Shown here piece after piece: positions 1 through 8,732 of a stretch of DNA of 48,306 bases. Numbering within the stretch: the first letter of the stretch is position 1; each line of letters opens with the position of its first letter. This stretch comes from Granulosicoccus sp. (lineage in GTDB: Bacteria > Pseudomonadota > Gammaproteobacteria > Granulosicoccales > Granulosicoccaceae), in NCBI GenBank assembly GCA_013002205.1, contig JABDKN010000313.1, positions 1-48,306 on the forward strand. Direction: 5' to 3'. The notes below the pieces were generated by a model, which was given only the letters and a program-made list of their open reading frames with translations, searched no databases and was not told where the DNA came from. The translations under genes were made by a program, and so were the position numbers.

Positions 1-26
1 AGTACAGCGCAAACTCGTGGGGCACT

Positions 27-707
27 CTATCGACTGAATTCCGCATCGAAAGCCTGCTTCCCTGCTCTGGTGAATATCAGGACCCGACTGTTCTGCTCTC
101 GCTTCACCCAGCGCATGGACTCGAAGCGTGCAAGTATCGCCCTGCCAAGACTGCCGGCCAGGTGTGAGCGACGTTCACTCCAGTCCAGACAGCTGCGGCA
201 CAGTGGCGTACGCGAGGCCTTGAGGGCCTCGAGCTCGATACCGAAGTTCATCATATATCGTTCACCAGCACCACTCAGCGCCAGATTACCGCTGCTGGTC
301 ACGAGCAAGCGCCTGGCAAGCAGGCTGTCATAGAGCCGAATTCCCCTGGAGCCTGCCAGATGGTTATAACAGATTCGTGCTTCACGCATAGCAGCATCAC
401 GCGGCCCGGTCAGCGTGCGCAGCGGTACCTCGTTGCCGGCCAGCCCCATCAGTGTCTCCAGCAACGCGGCAATATCCTCACTGGCCAATGCAAAGTACTT
501 GTGCCGCCCTTGTCTTTCCAGCTTCAGCAACCCGCCTGCCAGCATTTTCGACAGGTGTGTCGTTGCGGTCTGTGCGGTAACGCCGGACTCATTCGCCAGT
601 TCAGAGGCGGTCAGCGCCTTGCCATGCATCAACGCCGAGAGCATCTGCGCACGCGTATTGTCCCCCAGCAACGTGCCGATTCTCGCAATATTGGGTGTGC
701 CCTGCAT
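27..707 (-). CDS. ArsR-type winged-helix transcriptional regulator
   Basis: This 226-residue protein is a DNA-binding repressor-like regulator. Residues about 12-75 form a winged-helix HTH: a helix starting LGDNTRAQML, a recognition region SGVTAQTATTHLSKM, and a wing ending RQGRHKYFAL. The C-terminal part has Cys113 in RICYNHLAG and Cys170/Cys173 in PLCRSCLDWSERR. This C-terminal pattern (CYxHLAG, DWSERRxHLAG) is familiar in a non-metal ArsR subgroup, so the cysteines need not bind metal. It is transcribed divergently from the NIPSNAP gene at 798. An inverted repeat just outside its start codon (710-725) could be its own operator. The ligand is unknown. Family assignment is firm; the target is inferred from position. 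Confidence 0.85.
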   Translation of the reverse strand: MQGTPNIARIGTLLGDNTRAQMLSALMHGKALTASELANESGVTAQTATTHLSKMLAGGLLKLERQGRHKYFALASEDIAALLETLMGLAGNEVPLRTLTGPRDAAMREARICYNHLAGSRGIRLYDSLLARRLLVTSSGNLALSGAGERYMMNFGIELEALKASRTPLCRSCLDWSERRSHLAGSLGRAILARFESMRWVKREQNSRVLIFTRAGKQAFDAEFSR

Positions 708-709
708 AG

Positions 710-725
710 TTCGATGATAGTCGAA
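710..725. promoter_or_regulatory. Inverted repeat, candidate operator of the ArsR-type regulator
   Basis: TTCGA-N6-TCGAA lies 2 bp upstream of the regulator's ATG and about 70 bp upstream of the NIPSNAP gene. It sits where a divergent autoregulatory site would be. A CATAAT hexamer (727-732) follows and could be a -10 for the rightward gene. The repeat is seen; its use as an operator is inferred. Confidence 0.4.
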
Positions 726-797
726 GCATAATCCCTTTGTAAACCTGCATGCTCCCCGCTACAGACACCGCAGTCAACCATCCAATCGGAGCCCCAT

Positions 798-1121
798 ATG
801 CTGACCTGCATCATTCGCTACCAGATAGATCCAACTAAAAAGACCTGTTTCGAACAATATGCCCGTAACTGGGGCCAGGCTATCCCACGCTGCGGGGCAG
901 ATCTGATCGGCTATTATGCACCCTGCGAAGGCTCGACGACGCTGGCCTATGGCATCTATAATATTGCAAGCCTGGCGGCGTATGAACGGTACCGGGCTCG
1001 ATTGACCGAGGATCCGCTGGGCCGGGAAAATTACGAATTCGCCCAGCGCGAAAAATTTCTGTTGCGCGAAGACAGAACCTTTCTGACACTCGCATCCGCA
1101 CCTCACGGTACGGGGACATGA
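798..1121 (+). CDS. NIPSNAP family protein
   Basis: This 107-residue single-domain protein matches the NIPSNAP ferredoxin-like fold family. It begins with a beta strand (MLTCIIRYQIDP). A stretch around residues 15-45 (CFEQYARNWGQAIPRCGADL) leads into the GYYAPCEGSTTLAYGIY strand. The YERYRARLTEDPLGRENY motif is typical of bacterial members. The biochemical role of these small proteins is mostly unknown. The start at 798 is supported by GGAG about 6 nt upstream. It is divergent from the ArsR-type gene, so it may be that regulator's target. No signal peptide is visible, so it is probably cytosolic. Confidence 0.85.
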   Translation: MLTCIIRYQIDPTKKTCFEQYARNWGQAIPRCGADLIGYYAPCEGSTTLAYGIYNIASLAAYERYRARLTEDPLGRENYEFAQREKFLLREDRTFLTLASAPHGTGT

Positions 1122-1249
1122 TCGCCGCAATACTTGAAGTCCTGCCTGCCGATCAGCACCGGCAGACCTATCTCGCCATCGCAGCCAAACGCGCCCTTGC
1201 TCGACTCGATCGATGGGATTAACGGTGATTCAGCGTGGTGGCTGGACAG

Positions 1250-2007
1250 TCAATCACCTTTGCTGAGCGTGGATTGCGCGAAGAACGTTTCCAGTTGGTC
1301 GTACACGCCTGGAAATGCCGTGACGAGACTGTCGGGATCTTCGAAGAAACATTCACAGCAAACCGCAAAGAACTCTGCTGCGTTCATGGCGGCGTAGGGG
1401 TCGATTCCCGCAGGTTCTCCTGCATCCAGCCGACGGCTCAACTCTTCGAAAGCCTCTTGGAAAACCGCCGACCAACGCCGCGCCGACATGGCCGATGGCA
1501 TGGGTGGAAATCCGTTCACTGCGCCGTTCACACCATCAATCTTGTGCGCAAATTCGTGGATGATCACATTACCGGCAGGCCGCGGGTTCCGCACTGTTGA
1601 CCACGACAACACTACCGGTCCGCGCAACCATGACTCGCCTGCCAAAGCGAGGTCACCGGCGTGAACGACCCCCGACTGGTCGATCTGCTGGTGAGGGGCG
1701 ATAAACACATCCGGGTAGACGATTATCGAATGCAAGTCGCCGTAGTCGATGTGCCGCAGATTCAACGTCAACAGACAGGCGTGAAGCGCAATCTGTAGAC
1801 GCATGGCATCGTCCAGAATCATGCCGTTTGCCGATTCGAAGGACTTCTCCTGAATGAAGGCTGCGGCGTCATGGCGCAGACGCGCCATGGAGCCTGCATC
1901 CAGATGCCGTGCGGCTGAGCTCAGTGTGACGATGCGTGCCCACAGTGCATCGGAAACGCGGCTATCGTCGCGGTGAAGGTAAGCAAAAAGCCGCTTTATC
2001 CAGGACA
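1250..2007 (-). CDS. mtfA: MtfA-like zinc-dependent peptidase (M90 family)
   Basis: The 252-residue protein aligns end to end with the MtfA family (E. coli protein about 265 residues). MtfA binds the Mlc/DgsA repressor in enterics and has aminopeptidase activity. The zinc motif HEFAHKID is at residues 151-158 and the likely third ligand is Glu212 in AAEFFAV. Upstream are the family's typical IIVYPDVFIAP and GPVVLSW segments. It is cytosolic, with no signal peptide. It lies downstream of the transglycosylase gene on the same strand with a 64 bp gap, so co-transcription is possible. No Mlc homologue is in the window, so the glucose-PTS role known in E. coli cannot be assumed. The ATG codon occupies 2006-2008. 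Confidence 0.88.
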
Positions 2008-2072
2008 TGTCGGGTACTCAGCCCGGCAATGTCGCCGGGCTGCGGTGACAGGTTCTCGCGGCCGGTCTGCCC

Positions 2073-4076
2073 TCAGGCCCCGGAGGCTGCCGGTATCGGA
2101 CGAAGTTTTGTGCTCAGTCGCTGAGCCTGTCCGGTCAGGTTGTATTCATAGATTGCCGAATAGGCCATGACGGCACGGACATAGCGCCTCGTTTCGGTGT
2201 ACGGGATGGAATCGATCCACACATCGGCATCCACCATGTCGTTACGCAACCACTTATCAACCCGGTGAGGCCCAGCGTTGTAGCTGGCTGTGGCCAGTAC
2301 CTGATGATCATCGAAGCGGTTCATGACATGACGCAGATAATAGGTGCCGAAGTCGATGTTCGTGGCCGAATCGGTCAGATCACCACGCCAGTTCTTGTTG
2401 CCCTGCAATTTGGCAACATACTTTGCGGTGCGCGGCATCAGCTGCATCAGGCCCACGGCCCCCGCCCTGGATCGGATATCGCGAATGTAGGCACTCTCGC
2501 GCCGCATGACACCGAATATCCAGGCCGGTTCGATGCTGTTCTGCGCCGAAGCTTTAGCTACCTCAGTGCGATAGAGAACCGGAAATCGCAATGAAATTGC
2601 TCGTTTGTGTTCGCTGATGCCTGCGGTATAGATTGCTCTGTCGTGCAACCCCCACTCACTGGCCAGCACGGCAGCAGCCGAAATCTCGTCTGCTTGTCTG
2701 CCCTTGAGCCAGTTGTTCCACTCACGACGACTTTCATTGGTCAACTCGACGTAATGGAACTCCCGTGATCGAATCAATTCGGGCGTATCGGACAAGGTCG
2801 CCATCAAGTCAGGATCGGGAGCTATCGGCTGGTCATAGATGGAATATTCCAGTTGCAGCCTGTCGGCCGCCAGGAAACCGTAGTAGGACTGCAGGCCTGC
2901 CAGTTCGCTGTAGATACCATTGGCCTCTTCGAGCCGCCCCAGTTTTTCCAGCGCACGAGCTTCCCAATAAGCCCAGTGATCTTCCACCTGCTCCTGCAGG
3001 GGCAGATCGGCGATGCTGCGATGAACCGACTCCCAGTCCTCGGCCCACAGAGCCGTGCGTATGCGCCACTCCTTCAGCTCCAGGTCGTCGGCTCTGGCCG
3101 TAAACTCATTCAGCCATCCATGAGCCTCCGGCATGCGTCGATAGGCTGCGCGCATGGCCAGGGCACGATGGGTATCGTAATAGCGATCCTCGTAAAACGA
3201 ATAGCGATCGCGCACTCTCAGCCAGTGCTTCATGGCGGCCTGGGTATCTTCTCGGGACCAGTCGACTACCAGATCCGCGACGATGCGTCGATTGAGCACC
3301 GTGTTCTCATCCAGTGCACCGCTGGTGAGGAATTGCTGCGGTGCCTTGCCGGCGTCGATCCAGCGCTTGACCAGTTTACGATCACGGCTAGCCAGATACC
3401 CAAGCATGGGGGTGACAAATTCCGGTTTGTTCTGCTCCATCGACTGGAATATTCTTTCCCAGATGGCAGGCACCGTCGGCGTGTGCCTGGATTCCAGATT
3501 CGACAGGATGGACTGGCAGGCAGTCCTGTGCCTGACCGGCTTGACCCACATGGCGATGGAAGCCTCATCAAATCCATCCAGCAGTCCAACCGCGCTGTGC
3601 GCCTGCAAGGTTTCACAGGGCATACCGGCCGCCAGGCGGGACTTGCCCAGGGCAAGAAACGTGCGCCACTGCCCGGTATCGGCAAATCGTTTCTGCAGGG
3701 TACGGGTCAGGCGCCGCGTCAGCGATGCATCGGCGGTCCGTTTCTCGAATTCGTTGAGCAGCGCGATGTCGTCCGATCCAGGCTTGCCGGTGGACCACAT
3801 GCGCTGCAGCCTGGCGAATTCCAGGTATTCCTGAAGCGGGTAGCCTTGCAGCGATGAGCGCAAGGCTTCGAATTTTTTCAATTTGCCTGCCGACAGGGCA
3901 TCCAGTGCCTGGCGAAACCTGTCCCGTTCATCGACCAGATGCGCGTAGGCATCCGTATCGGATGGCACCACATTGGCACTGAGCGTAGCCGGTATCGAAG
4001 ACAACGCCATACTGACCAGTGCCACGTTCAGTACGCCCGCCAGACGCGCCGCCTGTCGCTTATGTTCACACTTCAT
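2073..4076 (-). CDS. slt: Soluble lytic murein transglycosylase (Slt70-type)
   Basis: This periplasmic enzyme cleaves peptidoglycan glycan strands to 1,6-anhydro-muropeptides. From the ATG at 4076 it has 667 residues. The first 35 residues look like a signal peptide (basic start, then GVLNVALVSMALSSIPATLSANV). The middle is a long alpha-helical superhelical U/L region. The C-terminal SLT domain carries the catalytic Glu in MRRESAYIRDIRS (about residue 527), then GLMQLMPRTA and ATASYNAGPHRV. The open frame extends to 4226, but that would place the start inside trhO and ahead of the signal peptide. AGGG about 9 nt before the ATG at 4076 supports the shorter form. It is divergent from trhO, with 89 bp between starts. 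Confidence 0.93.
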   Translation of the reverse strand: MKCEHKRQAARLAGVLNVALVSMALSSIPATLSANVVPSDTDAYAHLVDERDRFRQALDALSAGKLKKFEALRSSLQGYPLQEYLEFARLQRMWSTGKPGSDDIALLNEFEKRTADASLTRRLTRTLQKRFADTGQWRTFLALGKSRLAAGMPCETLQAHSAVGLLDGFDEASIAMWVKPVRHRTACQSILSNLESRHTPTVPAIWERIFQSMEQNKPEFVTPMLGYLASRDRKLVKRWIDAGKAPQQFLTSGALDENTVLNRRIVADLVVDWSREDTQAAMKHWLRVRDRYSFYEDRYYDTHRALAMRAAYRRMPEAHGWLNEFTARADDLELKEWRIRTALWAEDWESVHRSIADLPLQEQVEDHWAYWEARALEKLGRLEEANGIYSELAGLQSYYGFLAADRLQLEYSIYDQPIAPDPDLMATLSDTPELIRSREFHYVELTNESRREWNNWLKGRQADEISAAAVLASEWGLHDRAIYTAGISEHKRAISLRFPVLYRTEVAKASAQNSIEPAWIFGVMRRESAYIRDIRSRAGAVGLMQLMPRTAKYVAKLQGNKNWRGDLTDSATNIDFGTYYLRHVMNRFDDHQVLATASYNAGPHRVDKWLRNDMVDADVWIDSIPYTETRRYVRAVMAYSAIYEYNLTGQAQRLSTKLRPIPAASGA

Positions 4077-4165
4077 GTCCACACCCTGAGTGTCTTCGCC
4101 AGGCGATGCGATACGGACCTGACTGAAGAAAGATAGAATTGTTGTTATAAACCCTACTGTAGTCC

Positions 4166-5056
4166 ATGGCTGAAAAAATGCGAGTGATAGACAATCAGGA
4201 AGCACAACGATGTGCGTCCGTTTCAACTACCCCGACTGTCTGCGTCAATCTGTCCGGTTACCGATTCATACGACTGGATTACCTGCCGATCCTGCAGGCC
4301 GACCTGCACGCTGATTTGCGCAAAACCGGCGTACTCGGCACTATATTACTTGCCGAGGAAGGAATCAACGTGGCGCTGGCCGGTAACCGCGACCAGTGCG
4401 ATGCTGCGCGCGCAGTATTTGACGCCGATGAGCGCTTCCGCAAGCTCTGGCTCAAAGAGAGCGTATGCGATGTGCGGCCATTCTCAAAACTCAAGGTAAG
4501 GATCCGTCATGAAATCATTGCCTTCGATGGCCCCGAAGCCCGTGCACGCCAGCTGGAGCGGCCCGATGCCCCGGCGTTGTCTCCCGAGATGCTGCGTCAG
4601 TGGCTGGATTCAGGCAAGGATATTACTCTGCTGGATACCCGCAACACCTATGAAGTGGAATCCGGCACCTTCAGAGGGGCGACACATCTGGATATCGCCC
4701 ATTTCAGGGATTACCAGACGGCCGTCAGAGAGGCAGTGAAGGCTGGCAAACTGGACACCAGCAAACCCGTCGTGACGTTTTGTACGGGCGGTATTCGCTG
4801 CGAGAAAGCGGCTCCGTGGATGATCGAGCAGGGTTTTCGCGAGGTCTACCAGATCGAAGGCGGCATACTGAACTACTTTGAAAAAACCGGTGGCAGGCAC
4901 TGGGAGGGTGACTGTTTCGTGTTCGATGACCGGGTGGAACTGGACAAGGCCCTGCAGCCCACCGGTGCTACCTGGTGCACCGATTGCCAATTGACCATCG
5001 GACCCGGCAGGCAATGCCACTGTCAGTCGGGTAGCGTTGCCATGGAGACGGTATAG
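4166..5056 (+). CDS. trhO: tRNA uridine(34) hydroxylase (rhodanese-like)
   Basis: TrhO (YceA family) hydroxylates the wobble uridine of certain tRNAs, the first step to 5-methoxyuridine or 5-carboxymethoxyuridine. The 296-residue protein has the N-terminal acylphosphatase-like domain (GTILLAEEGINVALAG, about residues 57-73). A rhodanese domain follows, with Cys206 in TFCTGGIRCEKA. The C-terminal cysteine cluster (Cys271, Cys274, Cys284, Cys286) could hold zinc. No clear Shine-Dalgarno precedes either the ATG at 4166 or the next one at 4178, so the exact start is uncertain by four codons. Its 3' end overlaps the convergent methyltransferase gene by 34 bp. Confidence 0.93.
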   Translation: MAEKMRVIDNQEAQRCASVSTTPTVCVNLSGYRFIRLDYLPILQADLHADLRKTGVLGTILLAEEGINVALAGNRDQCDAARAVFDADERFRKLWLKESVCDVRPFSKLKVRIRHEIIAFDGPEARARQLERPDAPALSPEMLRQWLDSGKDITLLDTRNTYEVESGTFRGATHLDIAHFRDYQTAVREAVKAGKLDTSKPVVTFCTGGIRCEKAAPWMIEQGFREVYQIEGGILNYFEKTGGRHWEGDCFVFDDRVELDKALQPTGATWCTDCQLTIGPGRQCHCQSGSVAMETV

Positions 5057-5604
5057 CTCTTGCCCTGCTTCAGTTTGCTGTAGTTACCGAAAGTCTCGTT
5101 GAAGGATCGCTTGACGAAATCGCGCAGCCCGTTGATCGTCACCACGACGATACGGGCACCCGGCAACATGCGGGTGCGGGCATCGTGAAACAGGATCTGG
5201 AAAAATTCATTACCCACCTTGGCGGGCAGATTGGACACGACAAGACTGAGACGCAGTTGCCCGGGTACGTGGCTGAACCCGTTGCTCAGGTAGGTGTGTG
5301 TATTGTGCAGTTCATTGCGCTCGGCATTGGCCTGTGTGTACTGCACTGCCAGGAAATCCTTGTCCACCAGGTGAACCGACCCCCGCGGGGCGCGCTGCGC
5401 TATGGATAATCCGAGCGGCCCGTAACCGCAGCCCATGTCCAGCGCCACATCGTCGTCACGTACCTCCAGATGCTGCAGCAGCAGCAGCGTCCCCTCATCG
5501 ATGGCGCGTGGCGAAAACAGGCCCCAGGTGGTGTGAAAACGGAGTGTATTGCCAGCAAGCTCGGCATCGATGACGAGATCTTTGCGTAAATGTTCGACAG
5601 ACAT
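5023..5604 (-). CDS. Class I SAM-dependent methyltransferase, RsmC/RlmG-like small form
   Basis: This protein of about 193 residues is a single Rossmann-type methyltransferase domain. The SAM-binding loop is [11 protein letters not shown] (about residues 56-66) and the acidic strand end is VHLVDKD. The motif IV position reads [10 protein letters not shown], where RsmC/RlmG enzymes have NPPFH-like sequences. An early [19 protein letters not shown] stretch is also typical of that 'MTS' family. It corresponds to the C-terminal half of RsmC without its N-terminal domain, so the rRNA substrate is not assured. The frame is open to 5682, but the ATG at 5604 starts at the conserved region and leaves room for adk's upstream signals. 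The last 34 bp overlap trhO tail to tail. Confidence 0.8.
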   Translation of the reverse strand: MSVEHLRKDLVIDAELAGNTLRFHTTWGLFSPRAIDEGTLLLLQHLEVRDDDVALDMGCGYGPLGLSIAQRAPRGSVHLVDKDFLAVQYTQANAERNELHNTHTYLSNGFSHVPGQLRLSLVVSNLPAKVGNEFFQILFHDARTRMLPGARIVVVTINGLRDFVKRSFNETFGNYSKLKQGKSYTVSMATLPD

Positions 5605-5698
5605 TGCACGAGTATGGCACCGGATGAGCAGATTTCGTGCATTCAGGCGTTTATTTCGATACCCTTCCCGCTGCTGTTTCATTATTCAGGAGCATTAC

Positions 5699-6364
5699 AT
5701 GCGGTTGATATTGTTGGGTGGACCAGGGGCTGGCAAGGGCACCCAGGCCGGGTACCTCACAGAGCGTTACGGTATCCCGCAGATATCCACCGGTGACATG
5801 CTGCGCGCTGCGGTAAAAGCACAGACTCCGCTGGGAATCGAGGCCAAGAAGGTCATGGATGCGGGGGACCTCGTATCCGATGACATCATCATCGGGCTGG
5901 TCAAGGAGCGTATCCGGCAGCCGGATTGCGAACAGGGATTTCTGTTCGACGGATTTCCGCGTACGCTGGCGCAGGCCGATGCGCTCAAGCAGGCCAATAT
6001 CGAACTGGATGCGGTCGTCGAAATCGATGTCGATGCCGAAGAGATCATCAAGCGTATGGGCGGTCGTCGCATTCATGAGCCCTCCGGACGCAGTTACCAT
6101 GTCCTGTACAACCCGCCAAAGGTGGCAGAGCGTGACGATGTGACGGGAGAGCCTCTGATTCAGCGGGAAGATGACAAGGAGGAAACGGTGCGTTACCGGC
6201 TGAGCGTCTATGAAGAGCAGACCGCGCCGTTGAAAGATTACTACCAGACATGGTCAGCTGCGGACGACGAGGCGGCACCCTCCTACATCAAGGTGCATGG
6301 CATAGGCAGCGTGGACGACATCAAGCAGAAGATCTTCGACAGTCTGGATACTGCAACGGCCTGA
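5699..6364 (+). CDS. adk: Adenylate kinase
   Basis: It catalyses ATP + AMP to 2 ADP in the cytosol. The ATG at 5699 has AGGAG 6 nt upstream and gives 221 residues, the usual length for the long bacterial form. The P-loop is [10 protein letters not shown] (residues 7-16). The AMP-binding [10 protein letters not shown] and the [13 protein letters not shown] segment follow. The LID region ([20 protein letters not shown]) has no zinc cysteines, as in the Gram-negative type. The reading frame is open upstream to 5549, but that extension overlaps the divergent methyltransferase and is unlike the family. It is monocistronic as far as can be seen, converging on the hydrolase at 6448. Confidence 0.97.
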   Translation: MRLILLGGPGAGKGTQAGYLTERYGIPQISTGDMLRAAVKAQTPLGIEAKKVMDAGDLVSDDIIIGLVKERIRQPDCEQGFLFDGFPRTLAQADALKQANIELDAVVEIDVDAEEIIKRMGGRRIHEPSGRSYHVLYNPPKVAERDDVTGEPLIQREDDKEETVRYRLSVYEEQTAPLKDYYQTWSAADDEAAPSYIKVHGIGSVDDIKQKIFDSLDTATA

Positions 6365-6404
6365 TCGGTCGCAACATACCTGGTGTCGGCACGGGAGTCG
6401 TCTA

Positions 6405-6425
6405 CGGGGTCACGCCCGGGTTTTT
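6405..6425 (+). terminator. Possible weak terminator after adk
   Basis: A short CGGG/CCCG stem is followed by GG and five T residues, 41 bp after the adk stop and between two convergent genes. The stem is only four base pairs, so this is tentative. Confidence 0.25.
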
Positions 6426-6447
6426 CCCGCGCCGTATGAGGCGGACA

Positions 6448-7257
6448 TTACAGCAGCACACGCCTGGCCGCCTGTAGCGTCTGCTCAGGCTGCTCGCTCA
6501 TGACCATATGACCGCACTGGGACAGGATCACCAGTTCGGCACCCAGCATGCTCGCCAGGTTGCGGCTCATCTTTATCCCAGTCATGCGATCGCTGTCGCC
6601 GACGATCAGTGTGGTTTTTCCCGGTCCAAAGCTGTCCGCGACCCGGGCAAGCCCCTGGTACTCATTACAGGCGGACAGATCGGCATACAGCACACCTGGT
6701 TTTGCGCGCTCCAGCAAGGCCATGGCACTGTTCATCACGCTGATGCCGGCCACCGCATTGTGACCCAGTTGCGAGCTGAAGCAGTGGCCATAAATCGAGA
6801 TCATATCAACTGCCGACTGGTCATCGGCCTGCGCCGCATCCAGCAGCGGTTGACCCACAGGCATGGGGTATCCGGCACCGAACAGCAACAGGTGTTCCAC
6901 GGCATCCGGCCGCAGTCCGGCCGCCGCGCACACCACCAGGGCTCCCATGCTGTGCCCGCCCAGAACCACTGGCTCATGCGGCAGGCCATGCGCCTGCTGC
7001 AGAAGATCCAGTAGCTGCCAGAGATGCTGGGCCTGCGACTCGATCGACGTCAGTATCTCACCACCAGACGCTCCATGCCCCGGCAGATCCGCGGCAACCA
7101 CATTGTAGCCATGCCGTGCAAAGTATCGCGCCAGCAGGACCCAGATCGTGCGGTCCATCCCCGCCCCGTGCTGCAGCACCAGTGTCTTGCGGCCAGCTTG
7201 CCAGTCCGTTCCGCCTTGCCCGATGAAACACGGTGCGCCGTTGATCACTGCCTTCAC
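6448..7257 (-). CDS. Alpha/beta hydrolase
   Basis: A 269-residue alpha/beta-hydrolase fold protein. The oxyanion region reads LVLQHGAGMDRTIW, then the DLPGHGASGG strand. The nucleophile elbow is GGHSMG (Ser103). The likely acid is in IVGDSDRMT (Asp221 or Asp223) and the base is His250 in CGHMVM. No signal peptide is visible. Its ATG overlaps the metY stop by four bases (ATGA), so translation is probably coupled. Substrate cannot be read from sequence. The link to metY suggests a possible ester or thioester substrate in sulfur amino acid metabolism, but this is only inference from position. Confidence 0.85.
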   Translation of the reverse strand: MKAVINGAPCFIGQGGTDWQAGRKTLVLQHGAGMDRTIWVLLARYFARHGYNVVAADLPGHGASGGEILTSIESQAQHLWQLLDLLQQAHGLPHEPVVLGGHSMGALVVCAAAGLRPDAVEHLLLFGAGYPMPVGQPLLDAAQADDQSAVDMISIYGHCFSSQLGHNAVAGISVMNSAMALLERAKPGVLYADLSACNEYQGLARVADSFGPGKTTLIVGDSDRMTGIKMSRNLASMLGAELVILSQCGHMVMSEQPEQTLQAARRVLL

Positions 7258-8606
7258 GAGCTGAACTCCGCCGGCTTGCCGAGCTTGCCTGTCGGCGTGC
7301 CGGCAGTCACGCGTTTCCTGCCTGCGCGCCGCAGAGCCTGAGCCAGATCGGCCAGCAGGTCGTCCAGGTTTTCCAGGCCCACCGACAGTCGCACCAGACC
7401 GGGCGAAATTCCGGCTGCCAGCAGATCCTCATCGTCCATACGCGAATGCGTGGTACTGGCTGGATGGATCACCAGCGACTTGGCATCACCGACATTGGCC
7501 AGATGGGAAAACAGCTGCAGACTTTCAATGAAGGCGCTGCCGGCGGGACGGCCACCGGCAAGTTCGAAACTGAATACGGCGCCACAGCCTCTGGGCAGGA
7601 GGTGCCTGGCCAGGTCATGATCCGGGTGTTCGGGTCGGTCCGGGTGGTGAACCGTCGACACCTCCTCATGCTCCGCCAGATAGTTCACGATGGCGGCGGT
7701 GTTGCTGACATGGCGATCCATACGCAGCGGCAGGGTTTCCAGTCCCTGCAGCAGATGGAACGCATTGCCCGGCGACAAGGTGGCACCAAAGTCTCGCAGT
7801 CCCTCCTTGCGTGCACGCATGATGTAGGCCGCAGGTCCGAACTCCTCGACGAAATCCATGCCGTGAAAACCGGCATAAGGTTCAGCGAGTTCGGGAAATC
7901 GGCCTGAGGCCTCCCAGTCGAAACGGCCGCCGTCGATCAGCGCACCGCCCACGGCCACCCCGTGGCCACCCATGAACTTGGTCAGCGAGTGCATGACGAT
8001 GTCCGCTCCCAGGTGCAGGACCTGCATCAGGTACGGGGTCGTCAGCGTGGCATCGATCATCAGGGGGACGCCTGCGGCATGGGCAATGGCCGAGACCCGG
8101 GGGATGTCCAGTACTTCACATCGGGGATTGGCCACCGTCTCGGCGAACACCACACGGGTTTCCGGACGAATGGCCGCGGCAAATGCATCTGGATCCTGCG
8201 GATTGACAAACGTCGTCTGGATGCCGAAGCGCGGCAGTGTGTAGCTCAGCAGATTGTGTGTACCGCCGTACAGTGAGCGCGACGCGACAATGTGCCCGCC
8301 CGCACCCGTGATGGTTGTCAGGCCCAGATGAATGGCGGCCATACCACTGGCCGTACACACAGCCCCCACGCCGCCTTCCAGCGCGGCGACACGCTCTTCC
8401 AGCACGGCCACGGTTGGGTTGGATATGCGCGAGTAGACGTGCCCGGCACGCGCCACATCGAACAGGGAGGAGGCTTTGTCACTGTCATCGAAGACAAACG
8501 AGGTGCTCTGGTAAATCGGTGTCGCCCTGGCACCCGTCTCGCGATCGGGTTGTTGACCGGCATGCAGCGCCAGTGTGTCGAATCCCAGGAATGTCGGATC
8601 GCTCAT
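7254..8606 (-). CDS. metY: O-acetylhomoserine sulfhydrylase (Cys/Met metabolism PLP enzyme)
   Basis: It probably makes homocysteine from O-acetylhomoserine and sulfide. From the ATG at 8606 it has 450 residues, close to the 425-450 of MetY enzymes and longer than cystathionine synthases (about 390). PLP binding is shown by the YSRISNPTVAVLE segment and by SLTKFMGGHG with Lys210 as the Schiff-base lysine. The long insert around FPELAEPYAGFHGMDFVEEFG is typical of the MetY group. The frame is open to 8666, but the extension has no family similarity. The downstream hydrolase overlaps by 4 bp. metH elsewhere in the window would methylate the homocysteine produced. Confidence 0.9.
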   Translation of the reverse strand: MSDPTFLGFDTLALHAGQQPDRETGARATPIYQSTSFVFDDSDKASSLFDVARAGHVYSRISNPTVAVLEERVAALEGGVGAVCTASGMAAIHLGLTTITGAGGHIVASRSLYGGTHNLLSYTLPRFGIQTTFVNPQDPDAFAAAIRPETRVVFAETVANPRCEVLDIPRVSAIAHAAGVPLMIDATLTTPYLMQVLHLGADIVMHSLTKFMGGHGVAVGGALIDGGRFDWEASGRFPELAEPYAGFHGMDFVEEFGPAAYIMRARKEGLRDFGATLSPGNAFHLLQGLETLPLRMDRHVSNTAAIVNYLAEHEEVSTVHHPDRPEHPDHDLARHLLPRGCGAVFSFELAGGRPAGSAFIESLQLFSHLANVGDAKSLVIHPASTTHSRMDDEDLLAAGISPGLVRLSVGLENLDDLLADLAQALRRAGRKRVTAGTPTGKLGKPAEFSS

Positions 8607-8732
8607 GTATCTTCCCCGTTCAGCATAGGTGAATGCAGCTCGCCAAAGAGTGCCGTTGTACCACACCGGTGCCGCCGGCTCCGAAACGGCAAGGGCATTC
8701 TCTGACAGATCCTGCGATCGAGTCCGCGCGCT

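Noticed and set aside
1122-1249. Short frames between NIPSNAP and mtfA
   Set aside because: They are under 90 codons, mostly antisense to mtfA and have no motif. The gap appears empty.
2853-3857. A 334-codon frame antisense to the transglycosylase gene
   Set aside because: It lies wholly inside slt, whose domains are clear, and has no recognisable motif. High GC produces long antisense frames.
5549-5698. Longer adk starting at 5549
   Set aside because: The added 50 residues overlap the divergent methyltransferase start and lack similarity. The internal ATG has a strong ribosome site and the conserved [10 protein letters not shown] start.
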